A stretch of 64,000 nucleotides of DNA, taken from assembly GCA_035487295.1 (NCBI GenBank), contig DATHMH010000012.1, forward strand, positions 132,904 to 196,903. The letters are read 5' to 3'. The DNA comes from QIAW01 sp035487295. GTDB taxonomy: Bacteria > Acidobacteriota > Terriglobia > Terriglobales > Acidobacteriaceae. Made by a program: the position numbers and the translations under genes. The notes below the pieces were generated by a model. That model ran no database searches. It worked only from the letters and a program-made list of their open reading frames with translations, and was not told the origin of the DNA. Of this stretch, positions 34,519 to 42,872 are shown piece by piece; within the stretch, counting starts at the first letter, position 1, and the number at the start of each line of letters is the position of its first letter.

Positions 34519-35364
34519 ATGAATCTGGCAAAGCTGAGAACATTCGTGGCAGTGTTGAGCTATATTGTGATTGTATCCCTGGCTACTTACAACCTGCGTG
34601 GTGAGTTGTTCGGCAAGACCATGTCTTCCGAGCCAGCCGACTCTGCCGCAGCCGCGCCCACGCAGACTGCGCCTGAGCCGGCCACCCCAGGTTCTGGGGG
34701 GACAAGCGAACTGAAATCGCCACCGGAAGGCTCCTCTCAGCCCTCATCGCAAAGTGAAAAGCCGGCAAAGGGAAGCGCCACTCTGGCGAGTAATCCGGTG
34801 GCTTCGCAAACTGAGACTGCAAAAGATACTCGCGCTCAGCGGTCATCGATTCCAGTAGCTGGCAACGGTTCGGTGAAGGTTGGAGAGCGCCTTCCTGAGT
34901 TCCTTCTTACCGGCCTTAACGGTAATACCTTGAACGAAATCGCGTTGCGCGGGCATAAGACGCTGTTCATTATTGTCAGCCCGGTATGCCCTCACTGCCA
35001 GAAAGAGCTCAAGCTGCTGCACCAAATCGAGAACGACTATCCTTCCATCGAACCGGTATTCGCTTCGGTGTTTCCGGTGGATACAACCAGGCCATTGGCT
35101 GATATGACCGGCGAAGGCGACCACATTTATACCGGGGCCATGGATCTGTCGCGGGATCTGGGTGTGACCGGCGTCCCCTTTCTTATGCTGATTGACGAAA
35201 AGGGGGTTGTGCGCACCATCAAAAGTGGCGAGTTGGATGAGAATACCTTCCGCGACATACTGGGGAAATTCTCACACGGAGAGCCGGTTGCCCAATGGTT
35301 CGCACCTGCATGGCTTAAAGCAACGCCATTGGAATCAGCCAGCCTTCCAGGAGATCACGCATAA
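34519..35364 (+). CDS. Membrane-anchored thioredoxin-like protein (TlpA/ResA type)
   Basis: 281 residues from the ATG at 34519. One N-terminal membrane anchor (TFVAVLSYIVIVSLATYNL), a roughly 80-residue Pro/Ser/Thr/Ala spacer, then a redoxin domain starting at VGERLPEFLLTGLNG. The active site is VSPVCPHCQKEL (CPHC) and the cis-Pro lies in GVTGVPFLMLID. It should act outside the membrane as a disulfide reductase. It overlaps a MauE-like gene by one base, a pairing like mauD-mauE in cofactor maturation, where MauE may pass electrons to the thioredoxin. Confidence 0.83.
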   Translation: MNLAKLRTFVAVLSYIVIVSLATYNLRGELFGKTMSSEPADSAAAAPTQTAPEPATPGSGGTSELKSPPEGSSQPSSQSEKPAKGSATLASNPVASQTETAKDTRAQRSSIPVAGNGSVKVGERLPEFLLTGLNGNTLNEIALRGHKTLFIIVSPVCPHCQKELKLLHQIENDYPSIEPVFASVFPVDTTRPLADMTGEGDHIYTGAMDLSRDLGVTGVPFLMLIDEKGVVRTIKSGELDENTFRDILGKFSHGEPVAQWFAPAWLKATPLESASLPGDHA

Positions 35365-35837
35365 TGGCATCGAAGGTGATCTCAATTGTTGACCGTGCGA
35401 TTCTGCCGGTCCGTATTCTGTTTGGCGCCTTGTTCTTATATACGTCGGTATGGCATGCGGTTCATGCCGGGAAGCTCTTGCAATCAATTAAGGATTATCA
35501 GATCATCTCCGGCTCTCTCGTTGCCTGGAGTGGGCTTCTGTTCATTGCTGCCGAAGCCGGCATAGCAATCACGCTGATTTTCGGGTATTTCGTAAGGCAG
35601 GCTGCGATTACCGCGGCAGTATTGCTGGCGATTTTCACAGCGGCCATGGTGAGTGCAATTGCGCGCGGACTGGATATTGCCTGTGGATGTGGCCTGGGCG
35701 ACACTCATGTGAGCTGGTTCGATGTTGTCAGAGACGTATTCTTGATAGCGATCGCTTTGTTGATTGCCTGGCGCGCCGATAAGAAAGAAGGCGCTGTGAC
35801 CGAAGAAACGGCAGAACAATTTTCTGCAGCCAAATAA
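35364..35837 (+). CDS. MauE/DoxX-like membrane protein
   Basis: 157 residues with four hydrophobic helices (VRILFGALFLYTSVWHAV, LVAWSGLLFIAAEAGIAITLIFGYF, ITAAVLLAIFTAAMVSAIARG, FLIAIALLIAW). A Cys pair in DIACGCGLGD at the third loop is characteristic of MauE-type proteins. Start ATG overlaps the preceding stop (TAATG). Likely redox partner of the thioredoxin-like protein before it. Confidence 0.8.
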   Translation: MASKVISIVDRAILPVRILFGALFLYTSVWHAVHAGKLLQSIKDYQIISGSLVAWSGLLFIAAEAGIAITLIFGYFVRQAAITAAVLLAIFTAAMVSAIARGLDIACGCGLGDTHVSWFDVVRDVFLIAIALLIAWRADKKEGAVTEETAEQFSAAK

Positions 35838-35862
35838 TTTTGGCAAAAAATAATTTTTAAAG

Positions 35863-36312
35863 ATGCAAATGTCTGCTTCAGATGCGCGTCATTGCACTGC
35901 CACCAATGGTTCCAACCGAAACCGGGTGCGCCCGCTTGTTGCTCATCTGTTGTTGCTGGGTTTCAGCACTATGTTGCTACTCCCGTTACTTCCTGCCGGG
36001 GCTGTGCAAGCCGGCCTGGCCGCTTGCTGCAAAAGATACGGCAAACACCTTTGTGTGGGATCAGGCGAGGTGACGTTAACCCGCTCTTTGCCCTGCGGAC
36101 CTGAACTTTCTGAACGCTGTCCTTATGGATTCGCGCCGGCCTTTACAGGCATAACACCGATATACGGACCAGTGGCTGCAATCACGCTCCATGCTGAAAA
36201 CGTGCGGCAGACTCCAGGGCAGAGTTACACGTATTCCCTTCCCTTCATCCCGGCAAGACATTCAATGCTGAAACGGGGCCCGCCGGCGCTTCTGCTTAAT
36301 CTGTCAGCTTAG
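35863..36312 (+). CDS. Hypothetical Cys-containing exported protein
   Basis: 149 residues with one hydrophobic N-terminal stretch (VAHLLLLGFSTMLLLPLLPAGAV), a signal peptide or anchor. The segment AACCKRYGKHLCVG followed by LPCGPELSERCPYG holds five cysteines and a His spaced like a metal site. I recall similar CC(R/K)R-x-G-x-HxC proteins next to copper genes in this phylum, but no assigned function. The CusF-SCO gene follows within 100 bases, so a copper role is a reasonable guess. Confidence 0.6.
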   Translation: MQMSASDARHCTATNGSNRNRVRPLVAHLLLLGFSTMLLLPLLPAGAVQAGLAACCKRYGKHLCVGSGEVTLTRSLPCGPELSERCPYGFAPAFTGITPIYGPVAAITLHAENVRQTPGQSYTYSLPFIPARHSMLKRGPPALLLNLSA

Positions 36313-36405
36313 ATTCAATCAATTTCCAATTTATTTTGGCTGGGAGCAAGATTGACTCCCAAATGACTGGAATCGCCACAATTCCAGCCAGGAGAGAAAA
36401 TTCAT

Positions 36406-37332
36406 ATGCAGATCAACAATCGCAAGGCACAAATGCTCTGGTGCATGCTCGCAGGCGCGGCAATTTTTATTGGCGGCTGCGCGAAATCTGCCAAGCGCTA
36501 CCACCTGAGCGGACAGGTCATCAGCAAAACAGTCGCCACCAACGAAGTCGAGATCAAACACGATGCCATCCCGAATTTCATGCCGGCCATGACGATGACC
36601 TATAAAGTTCCGGATTCCAACGCCGTCCAGGGACTTCAGCCCGGCGACTTAATCGAAGCTGACGTGGTGGTTCCTAAAGATGGCAGCGGCTACTGGCTTG
36701 ACGATGTGGTGATCACCAACGGACCGCAGGGACCGATCAAAGCCGCCCTGGCGCCTCGCCTGCTGTCGCCGGGCGATTCCATCCCTGACGTGCCGCTCAC
36801 CAACCAGGATGGCAAAACGCTCCACATCAACCAGCTCAAGGGCAAGGCCGTGCTGGTGACTTTTATCTATACCCGTTGTCCACAGCCGACCTTCTGTCCA
36901 CGTATCAGCAGCCAGTTTGCTTTCATTCACGATGAGCTGGCGAAAAATCCGGATGACTACAAGAAGACCCATCTTCTGAGCATCAGCCTCGACCCTGCCT
37001 ACGACACCGCGCCTGTGCTGAAGAAATATGGCCTGGCCTACATGGATAACAACGCCTCCGGCTTCGATCACTGGGAGTTCGCATCTACTTCACCGGCAGA
37101 CCTGGGCAAGCTCGCCCAGGCCTTTGGTCTTGAATATTTCCAGCAGGACAATCAAATCGTGCATAGCATGAGCACGGTGCTGCTTGGACCGGACGGAAAC
37201 GTGGCCAGGAGCTGGGAAGGCAATGAATGGAAGACCGGTGATGCCCTGGCAGCATTGCACGATGTCGCCCAGAAGATTGCTTCAGACACCGACAGCAAGC
37301 CCAATAACAAGCACAGCAAAGGAAAAGTTTAA
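36406..37332 (+). CDS. CusF-like domain fused to SCO1/SenC copper chaperone, lipoprotein
   Basis: 308 residues. Lipobox GAAIFIGGC (Cys25). A CusF/CopK-like domain at about 30-105 carries VEIKHDAIPNFMPAMTMTYKV, whose His and Met residues bind copper. The SCO domain (about 115-300) has FIYTRCPQPTFCPRIS, with Cys158 and Cys164 spaced by five residues, a variant of the usual CxxxC, and the ligand His in IVHSMSTVLLGPDG. It probably loads the Cu-A site of cytochrome oxidase. The haem A genes ctaA-ctaB are at the window end. Confidence 0.88.
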   Translation: MQINNRKAQMLWCMLAGAAIFIGGCAKSAKRYHLSGQVISKTVATNEVEIKHDAIPNFMPAMTMTYKVPDSNAVQGLQPGDLIEADVVVPKDGSGYWLDDVVITNGPQGPIKAALAPRLLSPGDSIPDVPLTNQDGKTLHINQLKGKAVLVTFIYTRCPQPTFCPRISSQFAFIHDELAKNPDDYKKTHLLSISLDPAYDTAPVLKKYGLAYMDNNASGFDHWEFASTSPADLGKLAQAFGLEYFQQDNQIVHSMSTVLLGPDGNVARSWEGNEWKTGDALAALHDVAQKIASDTDSKPNNKHSKGKV

Positions 37333-37335
37333 CTG

Positions 37336-37686
37336 ATGATTACGGGCCTGAAACTCACTTCAATTTCGCTCGCGCTCTTCGCGCTATTGTTGTTGACCAC
37401 CGGCTGTTCTCAAAGCGGCGCTGCCTCCAGTGACGCCGGCCACGGCCACGAGCTTTATCAGCTTCACTGCCAGGAGTGCCACGAAGGCGCCAATCTCAAT
37501 TTGCGCAAGCAACCGCCCAAGCTCAATGGAATGATGCAAGGAAAAAATTTACCCAGTGGCGCTCCGGCCACCGATGAACAGGTACGCAAAACCATTATTG
37601 AAGGCCGGGGAATTATGCCGGCTTTCGACCAAAGGCTTACTGATAAGGAAATCGACGATTTAGTGAAATATCTGCATACGATCTGA
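37336..37686 (+). CDS. Cytochrome c, class I lipoprotein
   Basis: 116 residues with lipobox LLLTTGC, a single haem site CQECH and the distal Met in GIMPAFDQRLTDKEIDDLVKYL. Starts 3 bases after the SCO gene, same operon. A small periplasmic electron carrier, likely feeding or accepting electrons at the copper-dependent oxidase that SCO helps assemble. Confidence 0.9.
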   Translation: MITGLKLTSISLALFALLLLTTGCSQSGAASSDAGHGHELYQLHCQECHEGANLNLRKQPPKLNGMMQGKNLPSGAPATDEQVRKTIIEGRGIMPAFDQRLTDKEIDDLVKYLHTI

Positions 37687-37877
37687 TAACGCCGCTCTAT
37701 TAGCCTGACTCTAACTGGAGTTAAGACCTGCGCGAGATTGCACGTGATTCTCCTTGAAGATTATGCAGGTTATCAAAAGAATCGATGAGGGTGTCTGCTT
37801 CTCTACTGGACAAAATGCCCCTCACGCGATTTAATAACTGAAAGCGGAAAAACTACCCTTTGTGAGGCAAGTTACGC

Positions 37878-38567
37878 ATGGTCCAACTTCAGGCCGCGAT
37901 GGTTTCAGTGCTTTTGGCGCTGCAGCGGATGTATGCTGCGGGCAGTTTTTTCTTGCAATCTCTGCCGATCAAAAATCGCTGGCAGGTTTTTTGCGGCCAG
38001 TTCCAGCATAATCTAACCAAGGCTGCCGATCCGGAATCGCTCCGCAATCACCACATAGCCGGTGTTGCAGTCATAGGCCTCGCCTTGGTCTCGTTTACGG
38101 AAGAATCCAGGGGGGAGAAGGCAGGCTGGGTACGCTACATCTGGCCGGGGTTGCTGTTTGTCATGGGCATTGCCATTATCGGCTGGGCCGATCCCGGCAC
38201 ATGGCCCGATGGCCCTAAACCGCTGGCGCAGGATCCCGAAGCGGTTCAGCATAAGTTCTTTGCCTTGTTCGCCCTCGCGCTGGCTATCATTGAATTGCTG
38301 CGGCGCACCGGAAAGTTGACTCACAAAGCCTGGGGATACATTTTCTCCGCCACCATGATTGGCGCTGGATCTTTCCTGCTCTTTCACCAGGGTGAACATG
38401 CGCACATTGTTCACCTGCAACATCTGGCGATGGGAACCATGGGCGTTGCTGTGGGAGTCACGCAAGCGGCAAACAGCGGGAAATCAATTCAGAACTGGGT
38501 GCGGTTGCACCTTTACAGCTTTTTTATCTTCGGACTAGGGCTGCTGCTGCTCTTCTACGTGGAGTAG
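37878..38567 (+). CDS. Multi-pass membrane protein, His-rich (unknown)
   Basis: 229 residues with about five hydrophobic segments (IAGVAVIGLALVSF, YIWPGLLFVMGIAIIGWA, FFALFALALAIIELLRR, WGYIFSATMIGAGSFLLF, LYSFFIFGLGLLLLFYV). Periplasm- or membrane-facing histidines cluster in NHHIAG and FHQGEHAHIVHLQHLAMG, as in CopD-like or haem-binding proteins. No family name can be given with certainty. Same strand and 190 bases behind the cytochrome c gene; a role in copper or haem handling is only inferred. Confidence 0.6.
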   Translation: MVQLQAAMVSVLLALQRMYAAGSFFLQSLPIKNRWQVFCGQFQHNLTKAADPESLRNHHIAGVAVIGLALVSFTEESRGEKAGWVRYIWPGLLFVMGIAIIGWADPGTWPDGPKPLAQDPEAVQHKFFALFALALAIIELLRRTGKLTHKAWGYIFSATMIGAGSFLLFHQGEHAHIVHLQHLAMGTMGVAVGVTQAANSGKSIQNWVRLHLYSFFIFGLGLLLLFYVE

Positions 38568-38609
38568 CCAACCGGTCTATGTATCGTTGCCGGAGCATCC
38601 TGCCGCATT

Positions 38610-38813
38610 TCATTGCCTGGGCGGCCTCATCACTGTGTAATTATTTACATCCGATAGCGCTTCAAAACGCACTTCATCCTGACACTTCCTGCAACGCGGA
38701 AATATTTCACCGGCCTGCAGCTCGTTGAGATGGGCCGGGCGATGTTCTTTGTGGATGACCCAGTAAACCGCGCTAAGTGGAACTACCTCGCCGGGCTTGA
38801 ACTGTTGGGCCAT
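38610..38813 (-). CDS. Small Cys-pair protein, 67 aa (hypothetical)
   Basis: I chose the ATG at 38813 (MAQQFKPGEVVPLSAVYWVIHKEHR); a longer frame starts at 38927. The conserved-looking core PGEVVPLSAVYWVIHKEHRPAHL followed by GEIFPRCRKCQDEVRFE suggests a tiny beta protein with one Cys pair. I recall such sequences as uncharacterised proteins in this phylum. No partner is evident. Confidence 0.55.
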   Translation of the reverse strand: MAQQFKPGEVVPLSAVYWVIHKEHRPAHLNELQAGEIFPRCRKCQDEVRFEALSDVNNYTVMRPPRQ

Positions 38814-38983
38814 GGCAATCCGGAAAATATAACGGAGTTGGAGGAACTGCACTGCAATCGGGTTGTCTTTCAAACTGAAATCAGGTTGCTCGGACCCCTG
38901 GCCCGGCGTAGCGCAAATCACCGGCATTTCATTGGAACATTGCCTTCTGAGCTTCAGGAAACTCCACGGCTAGATTAGCCAAT

Positions 38984-41566
38984 TTACTGTAAATTTTTCA
39001 CTACAAAAAGATTCGACCGGGTTTGGGTGGTGTTGTAGGCATACCATTTGGCGTCTGAGGTAACCAGTACAGAGTTGATGGAATCCTCCGCATCCGCGGG
39101 TGTGTTCAATATTTTCAGCTGCCGGCGGCGGCCGCTCGCGATCTCCAAGCGGTCAATCTTCTCCGGATGTTTGCCGTCCCGCAAATACAGCTCTCGGCCG
39201 TCCCGGCTCCATGCCACCAAGCCATCTTCAGAGGTAGTTCCATTGACGAAATGAGGATTTCCGCCGCTGAGCGAGTAGATGTAGATCTTCTCATCGGCGG
39301 CAAACTTCGCAGCTACGCTCTTGCCATCGGGAGAGACAGCAAAGCTGCCGTTCTTCAGGTCCATGTCCTCAGGCGTGATTGCCTGTGGCTTGCCGTCTTC
39401 AATAGATTGCAGATAAAGCTGGGTTCCATGACCGGGCTGGTTCCCGGCAAAAATCAGTTGTTTGCTGTCAGGCAGCCACCGGGCCGCATGATAAGCAACA
39501 ATATTGTCGTTCTTGATCTCTTTGGGCCGTCCCAGGTTAGTCGGCAGCAGGATCAGCCTGTCAGAGGAATCATGCAGCCGGGCAAGAGCCCACTGGCCGT
39601 CAGGCGACAGTGCCAGGGCTTCGCCGTCTCCCAGCCGAACTGGCGGCGCAGCATCCGCATTGCGAAGATAGACTGCTGAACGGATGCCTTCCGCCTGGCC
39701 AGTTTCATTCAACAGTATTTTTTTGCCATCTGGGGCGAGGTCGGCGGCAGAAGAGAAATCGAGCCAGGAAAAATCTCGCTCGTTTTTGGCGCCGGCCAGC
39801 AGCCCCATCACTTCACCGCTCGCATTCTCCTGCTTCAGCAGGACCTGATCGCCGGAAACATCCTGTAAGGTAAGAATATCGGGTGTGGTCAACAACTGGC
39901 GCAACTGTCCGCTGAGCGAAACCGCCCAAAGCTGGCGATTCATACCGTTCTTGGCCGCAGTAAACCAAACTTCGTTCCCGTGTGGCGACCAGGCAAGCCC
40001 TTGCACGCTCGCCCAATTTTCCGAAAGAGGCAGCCGGTTTCCATCACGATCGATAATTGCCACCGTGCCGCCGCTATCCAGAAGGCTGGGATGCTCCAGA
40101 AAGGCGATGAGCTTGCCATTCGGCGAGAACCGTAAATGGGTTATGGTTCCCGCGGTTGCGTACATCACGTGCCCGATGGGAAATTCAATTTGGCTTCTCG
40201 CGTCTTTTCTGCGCACCACGGCGATGTCACTCTCGTCGGACGTCCAATCGGCGTCATCAACTCCCTGCTCGATCTCATGTGGTGTCCCGCCCGACAACGG
40301 GACCTGCGCCAGAGTATTGTTCCTTTGCGGAAACACAACCAGCGCGTTGTCTTTCGCGGAGACGGCAAAAATATCGGCCTGCGAAAGGTCAAGTGGACGC
40401 TCCTCGATTCCTCCCGCGCGCGAGATAAACAAAGCCAGGCCCTCCCCATTCAATGCGGCTCCATAAATAATGGAGTTTGCATCCGGAGCAAAGCGCGCGT
40501 TATGAATGGTCCCGCGGCGGAATGTAACCTGCTGAAAGTCGGGCGTCAGCCGGCTCTCCTGCGGCGTGGCCGCCGGCAACGGGCCCTTTTTCAGTGCCCG
40601 CGTAGAATACCTGTCCCAGGCAATCCCCATGGAAGCGGCCAGGGCAATAAGCAAGAGCGCATAGAGAGGCCAGGGCCAGCGCAGGAACTGCGTGGCAGTG
40701 GCCGGCCTGCGCCGCTCGGTCTGGATGGCAGTCAATAAATCTTGCAGCGTGAAAGCAACGTCGCGGGCCGATTGCAGGCGCTCTTCAGGATTTTTTTCCA
40801 GACAATGCCGAATGATGGCTTCCAGGCTGGGCACAGCGTGGCTCAGCTCTACTTCCGGAGGATCGTCGCGAAGAATGGCGGCAATTAAATCTGTCGGCGT
40901 ATCGCCCAGAAAAGCCGGTCTGCCCGCCAGCATCTCATACAAGATCGCGCCAAAAGCAAAAATGTCGGAACGGGAGTCGGTGATCTGCCCGCGTACCTGT
41001 TCCGGTGACATGTAACCGGGCGTCCCCATCACCACACCGGTTCCGGTGGATTTCTGATAAGCCTGGGTCTCCCCAACCCGCGCCTCGGGCGCGGCCAGTT
41101 TGGCGATGCCAAAATCCAGTATCTTCAGGATTCCGTCTTTAGTGATAAAGAGGTTCTCCGGCTTCAGATCGCGATGCACAATAGACTGTGCGTGTGCGGC
41201 CGAGAGTCCGCGGGCCATCTGCACGGCATATTGCAAGGTTTTGCGCATCGACAGCCGCGCTGTACTTAAGACCTGGCGCAGGGTCTGCCCCTCTAGCAGT
41301 TCGGAGACCATGTAGGGCGAGCCTTCATGTTCGCCAAAGGCATAGATACCAACGATATTAGGATGGTTGAGTTTTCCGGTAGCCAGGGCCTCTTGCTTGA
41401 ATCGCTGCAGCCGGTCAGGATCACTGGCAAATATGGGCAGCAGAACCTTGAGCGCCACGTCACGATGTAGCAGGGTATCGCGGGCACGGTAGACCTCCCC
41501 CATGCCTCCCGCTCCCAACTTTTCCACTACGGTATAAGGACCGACCTGCGCGCCTGCGTTATACAT
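38984..41566 (-). CDS. Ser/Thr protein kinase with C-terminal TolB-like beta-propeller
   Basis: 860 residues. Cytoplasmic Hanks-type kinase at about 9-275: glycine loop GAGGMGEVY, Lys40, catalytic HRDLKPEN (Asp133), DFG (Asp151), GTPGYMSPEQVRG. One membrane helix (LYALLLIALAASMGIAW, about 300-318), then six or so WD40/TolB-type blades (IIYGAALNGEGLALFIS, LRFSPNGKLIAFLEH, LALSPDGQWALARL, FAVSPDGKSVAAKF). The propeller lies outside and probably senses a ligand or protein. Phosphorylation targets are unknown. Stands alone on its strand. Confidence 0.92.
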   Translation of the reverse strand: MYNAGAQVGPYTVVEKLGAGGMGEVYRARDTLLHRDVALKVLLPIFASDPDRLQRFKQEALATGKLNHPNIVGIYAFGEHEGSPYMVSELLEGQTLRQVLSTARLSMRKTLQYAVQMARGLSAAHAQSIVHRDLKPENLFITKDGILKILDFGIAKLAAPEARVGETQAYQKSTGTGVVMGTPGYMSPEQVRGQITDSRSDIFAFGAILYEMLAGRPAFLGDTPTDLIAAILRDDPPEVELSHAVPSLEAIIRHCLEKNPEERLQSARDVAFTLQDLLTAIQTERRRPATATQFLRWPWPLYALLLIALAASMGIAWDRYSTRALKKGPLPAATPQESRLTPDFQQVTFRRGTIHNARFAPDANSIIYGAALNGEGLALFISRAGGIEERPLDLSQADIFAVSAKDNALVVFPQRNNTLAQVPLSGGTPHEIEQGVDDADWTSDESDIAVVRRKDARSQIEFPIGHVMYATAGTITHLRFSPNGKLIAFLEHPSLLDSGGTVAIIDRDGNRLPLSENWASVQGLAWSPHGNEVWFTAAKNGMNRQLWAVSLSGQLRQLLTTPDILTLQDVSGDQVLLKQENASGEVMGLLAGAKNERDFSWLDFSSAADLAPDGKKILLNETGQAEGIRSAVYLRNADAAPPVRLGDGEALALSPDGQWALARLHDSSDRLILLPTNLGRPKEIKNDNIVAYHAARWLPDSKQLIFAGNQPGHGTQLYLQSIEDGKPQAITPEDMDLKNGSFAVSPDGKSVAAKFAADEKIYIYSLSGGNPHFVNGTTSEDGLVAWSRDGRELYLRDGKHPEKIDRLEIASGRRRQLKILNTPADAEDSINSVLVTSDAKWYAYNTTQTRSNLFVVKNLQ

Positions 41567-41659
41567 TCGTGAAGGAATCTTACGGTCTGGGGTTTACGCG
41601 GGTCAACCGCATAAAAATCCTAGCTTCGGCGGTTTTTTGTCTTGGTCTTAGATGGAACA

Positions 41660-41740
41660 ACCCCGAAGGGGTGACGTATCATAGCCCAGCGCTTCAGCGC
41701 TGTGTGTGTGCAAAAATGGTGTTAGTCCCGTAGGGACGAC
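41660..41740. repeat. Cluster of three short palindromes (REP-like)
   Basis: ACCCCGAAGGGGT (41660-41672), AGCGCTTCAGCGCT (41688-41701) and GTCCCGTAGGGAC (41725-41737) follow one another within 80 bases. This trio recurs in many Acidobacteriota intergenic regions as far as I recall. It fills the 250-base gap between the kinase and the next gene. Confidence 0.65.
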
Positions 41741-41816
41741 GCCCTTCAAGTTCTCACGCAGATCTTTAGCCCCTGAGTATTAAAAATTCACATCCCGAAA
41801 TTCTTGAAACACGCTC

Positions 41817-42470
41817 TTAGAACTGGTTGTCACTCGTAAACTTCTCCCAGCCCTCATTAGAAGCAAACCCGTATTCGCGCCAGTTGGATATCTTGCCATT
41901 CTTCATCTTCACAATCACCATGCCATGGAAACGGCGACGGCCTTCCTGCGTAAACTCCCCCGCTCCAATCTGCTCCTGTTCATTGAAAAGAAGATGATGC
42001 CACTGTATTGCTATGGCCCCTCCCTTGTTGCCGCTAAACAACTTGGCGATAGCAGCCCGGCCTTTGTGGGTTTGTTCGCCGGCAGGGTTACTGTAAACGG
42101 CATCTTCGCCAAACATCCCTGCCGCTTTGGAGGCATTGCCTTCGCTTCGGCCTTGGGCAACCGTATTCATGATCCTGTAAAAATCTTCAGCAGAAATTCT
42201 CGCCGCAGCCTCCTCCGGCTCTGGTTTTTTGATCAACTGTCCGTCATCATCTTCAAACGGCTGTTTACCCGGCGTGTCGCTCTCCAGCCGGCAGTTGCAG
42301 GGATTGTTAGCATCGTTGCAGGCCCAATGTGTGCCGCGCGGAGGAGCGGCGTGCTCACACATCATAGGAAGCCGCCGCGGGTTGCCCGCGGGCGAAGGTT
42401 GCTGCTGGCCGTAGCTAACGGCGCCGCTCACGCTCAAAATTAGGACAAGCAGGATTCTGCTATACTGCAT
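41817..42470 (-). CDS. Exported SnoaL/NTF2-like protein
   Basis: 217 residues with a signal peptide (ILLVLILSVSGAVSYGQ), a Cys-rich stretch (MMCEHAAPP, HWACNDANNPCNCRLES) and an NTF2-like cone domain from about 90 (YRIMNTVAQGRSEGNASKAAGMFGEDAVYSNPAGEQTHKGRAAIAKLF, ending KNGKISNWREYGF). That domain serves as binding pocket or simple enzyme; the reaction is unknown. The Cys-rich insert before it is unusual and may be disulfide-linked. Confidence 0.75.
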   Translation of the reverse strand: MQYSRILLVLILSVSGAVSYGQQQPSPAGNPRRLPMMCEHAAPPRGTHWACNDANNPCNCRLESDTPGKQPFEDDDGQLIKKPEPEEAAARISAEDFYRIMNTVAQGRSEGNASKAAGMFGEDAVYSNPAGEQTHKGRAAIAKLFSGNKGGAIAIQWHHLLFNEQEQIGAGEFTQEGRRRFHGMVIVKMKNGKISNWREYGFASNEGWEKFTSDNQF

Positions 42471-42527
42471 CGCTAGCTCTCCTTGTGTCTTAGAGTTTTA
42501 TCTTAGTCAATGGACAGGCCAAACGGC

Positions 42528-42743
42528 ATGAAAATCATTTTTGCGGTAGGGCTCATTATCTTGATCTTAGGGGTTGTTTCTCTTTTCGTGCCCATACCGC
42601 GACGAGAAACCCATGGTTTCAAGGCCGGAGACATCAATATTGCAGTGCAGACACGAAACGACGAGAAGGTTTCTCCGATTATAAGCGCCGTGCTGATCGT
42701 TGCCGGCGCGGGCCTGATGATCGCCGGCTCACGGCGGGGCTGA
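42528..42743 (+). CDS. Small two-helix membrane protein, 71 aa
   Basis: ATG at 42528 gives MKIIFAVGLIILILGVVSLF as first membrane helix; a second helix (ISAVLIVAGAGLMIAG) ends before a short basic tail. The 25-residue loop carries PIPRRETHGFKAGDINIAVQTR. Similar small proteins are frequent in the phylum, without known function. Ends before a shared bidirectional terminator. Confidence 0.65.
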   Translation: MKIIFAVGLIILILGVVSLFVPIPRRETHGFKAGDINIAVQTRNDEKVSPIISAVLIVAGAGLMIAGSRRG

Positions 42744-42825
42744 TTATCGAAGGGCTCCGCAACCCTCCCGGCACTTGCCTTGTTCATTCTGTTCCGCTGC
42801 CAGGCCATACTCTTACTAATAAAAT

Positions 42826-42849
42826 AAAAGCCCGCCGTAGCGGGCTTTT
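42826..42849. terminator. Bidirectional terminator between convergent genes
   Basis: A perfect 10-base-pair stem AAAAGCCCGC / GCGGGCTTTT with a CGTA loop, A-run on one side and T-run on the other. It serves both the small membrane protein (+) and ctpA (-). Confidence 0.9.
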
Positions 42850-42872
42850 AATTCTTACCAGTTCAACCCGGC

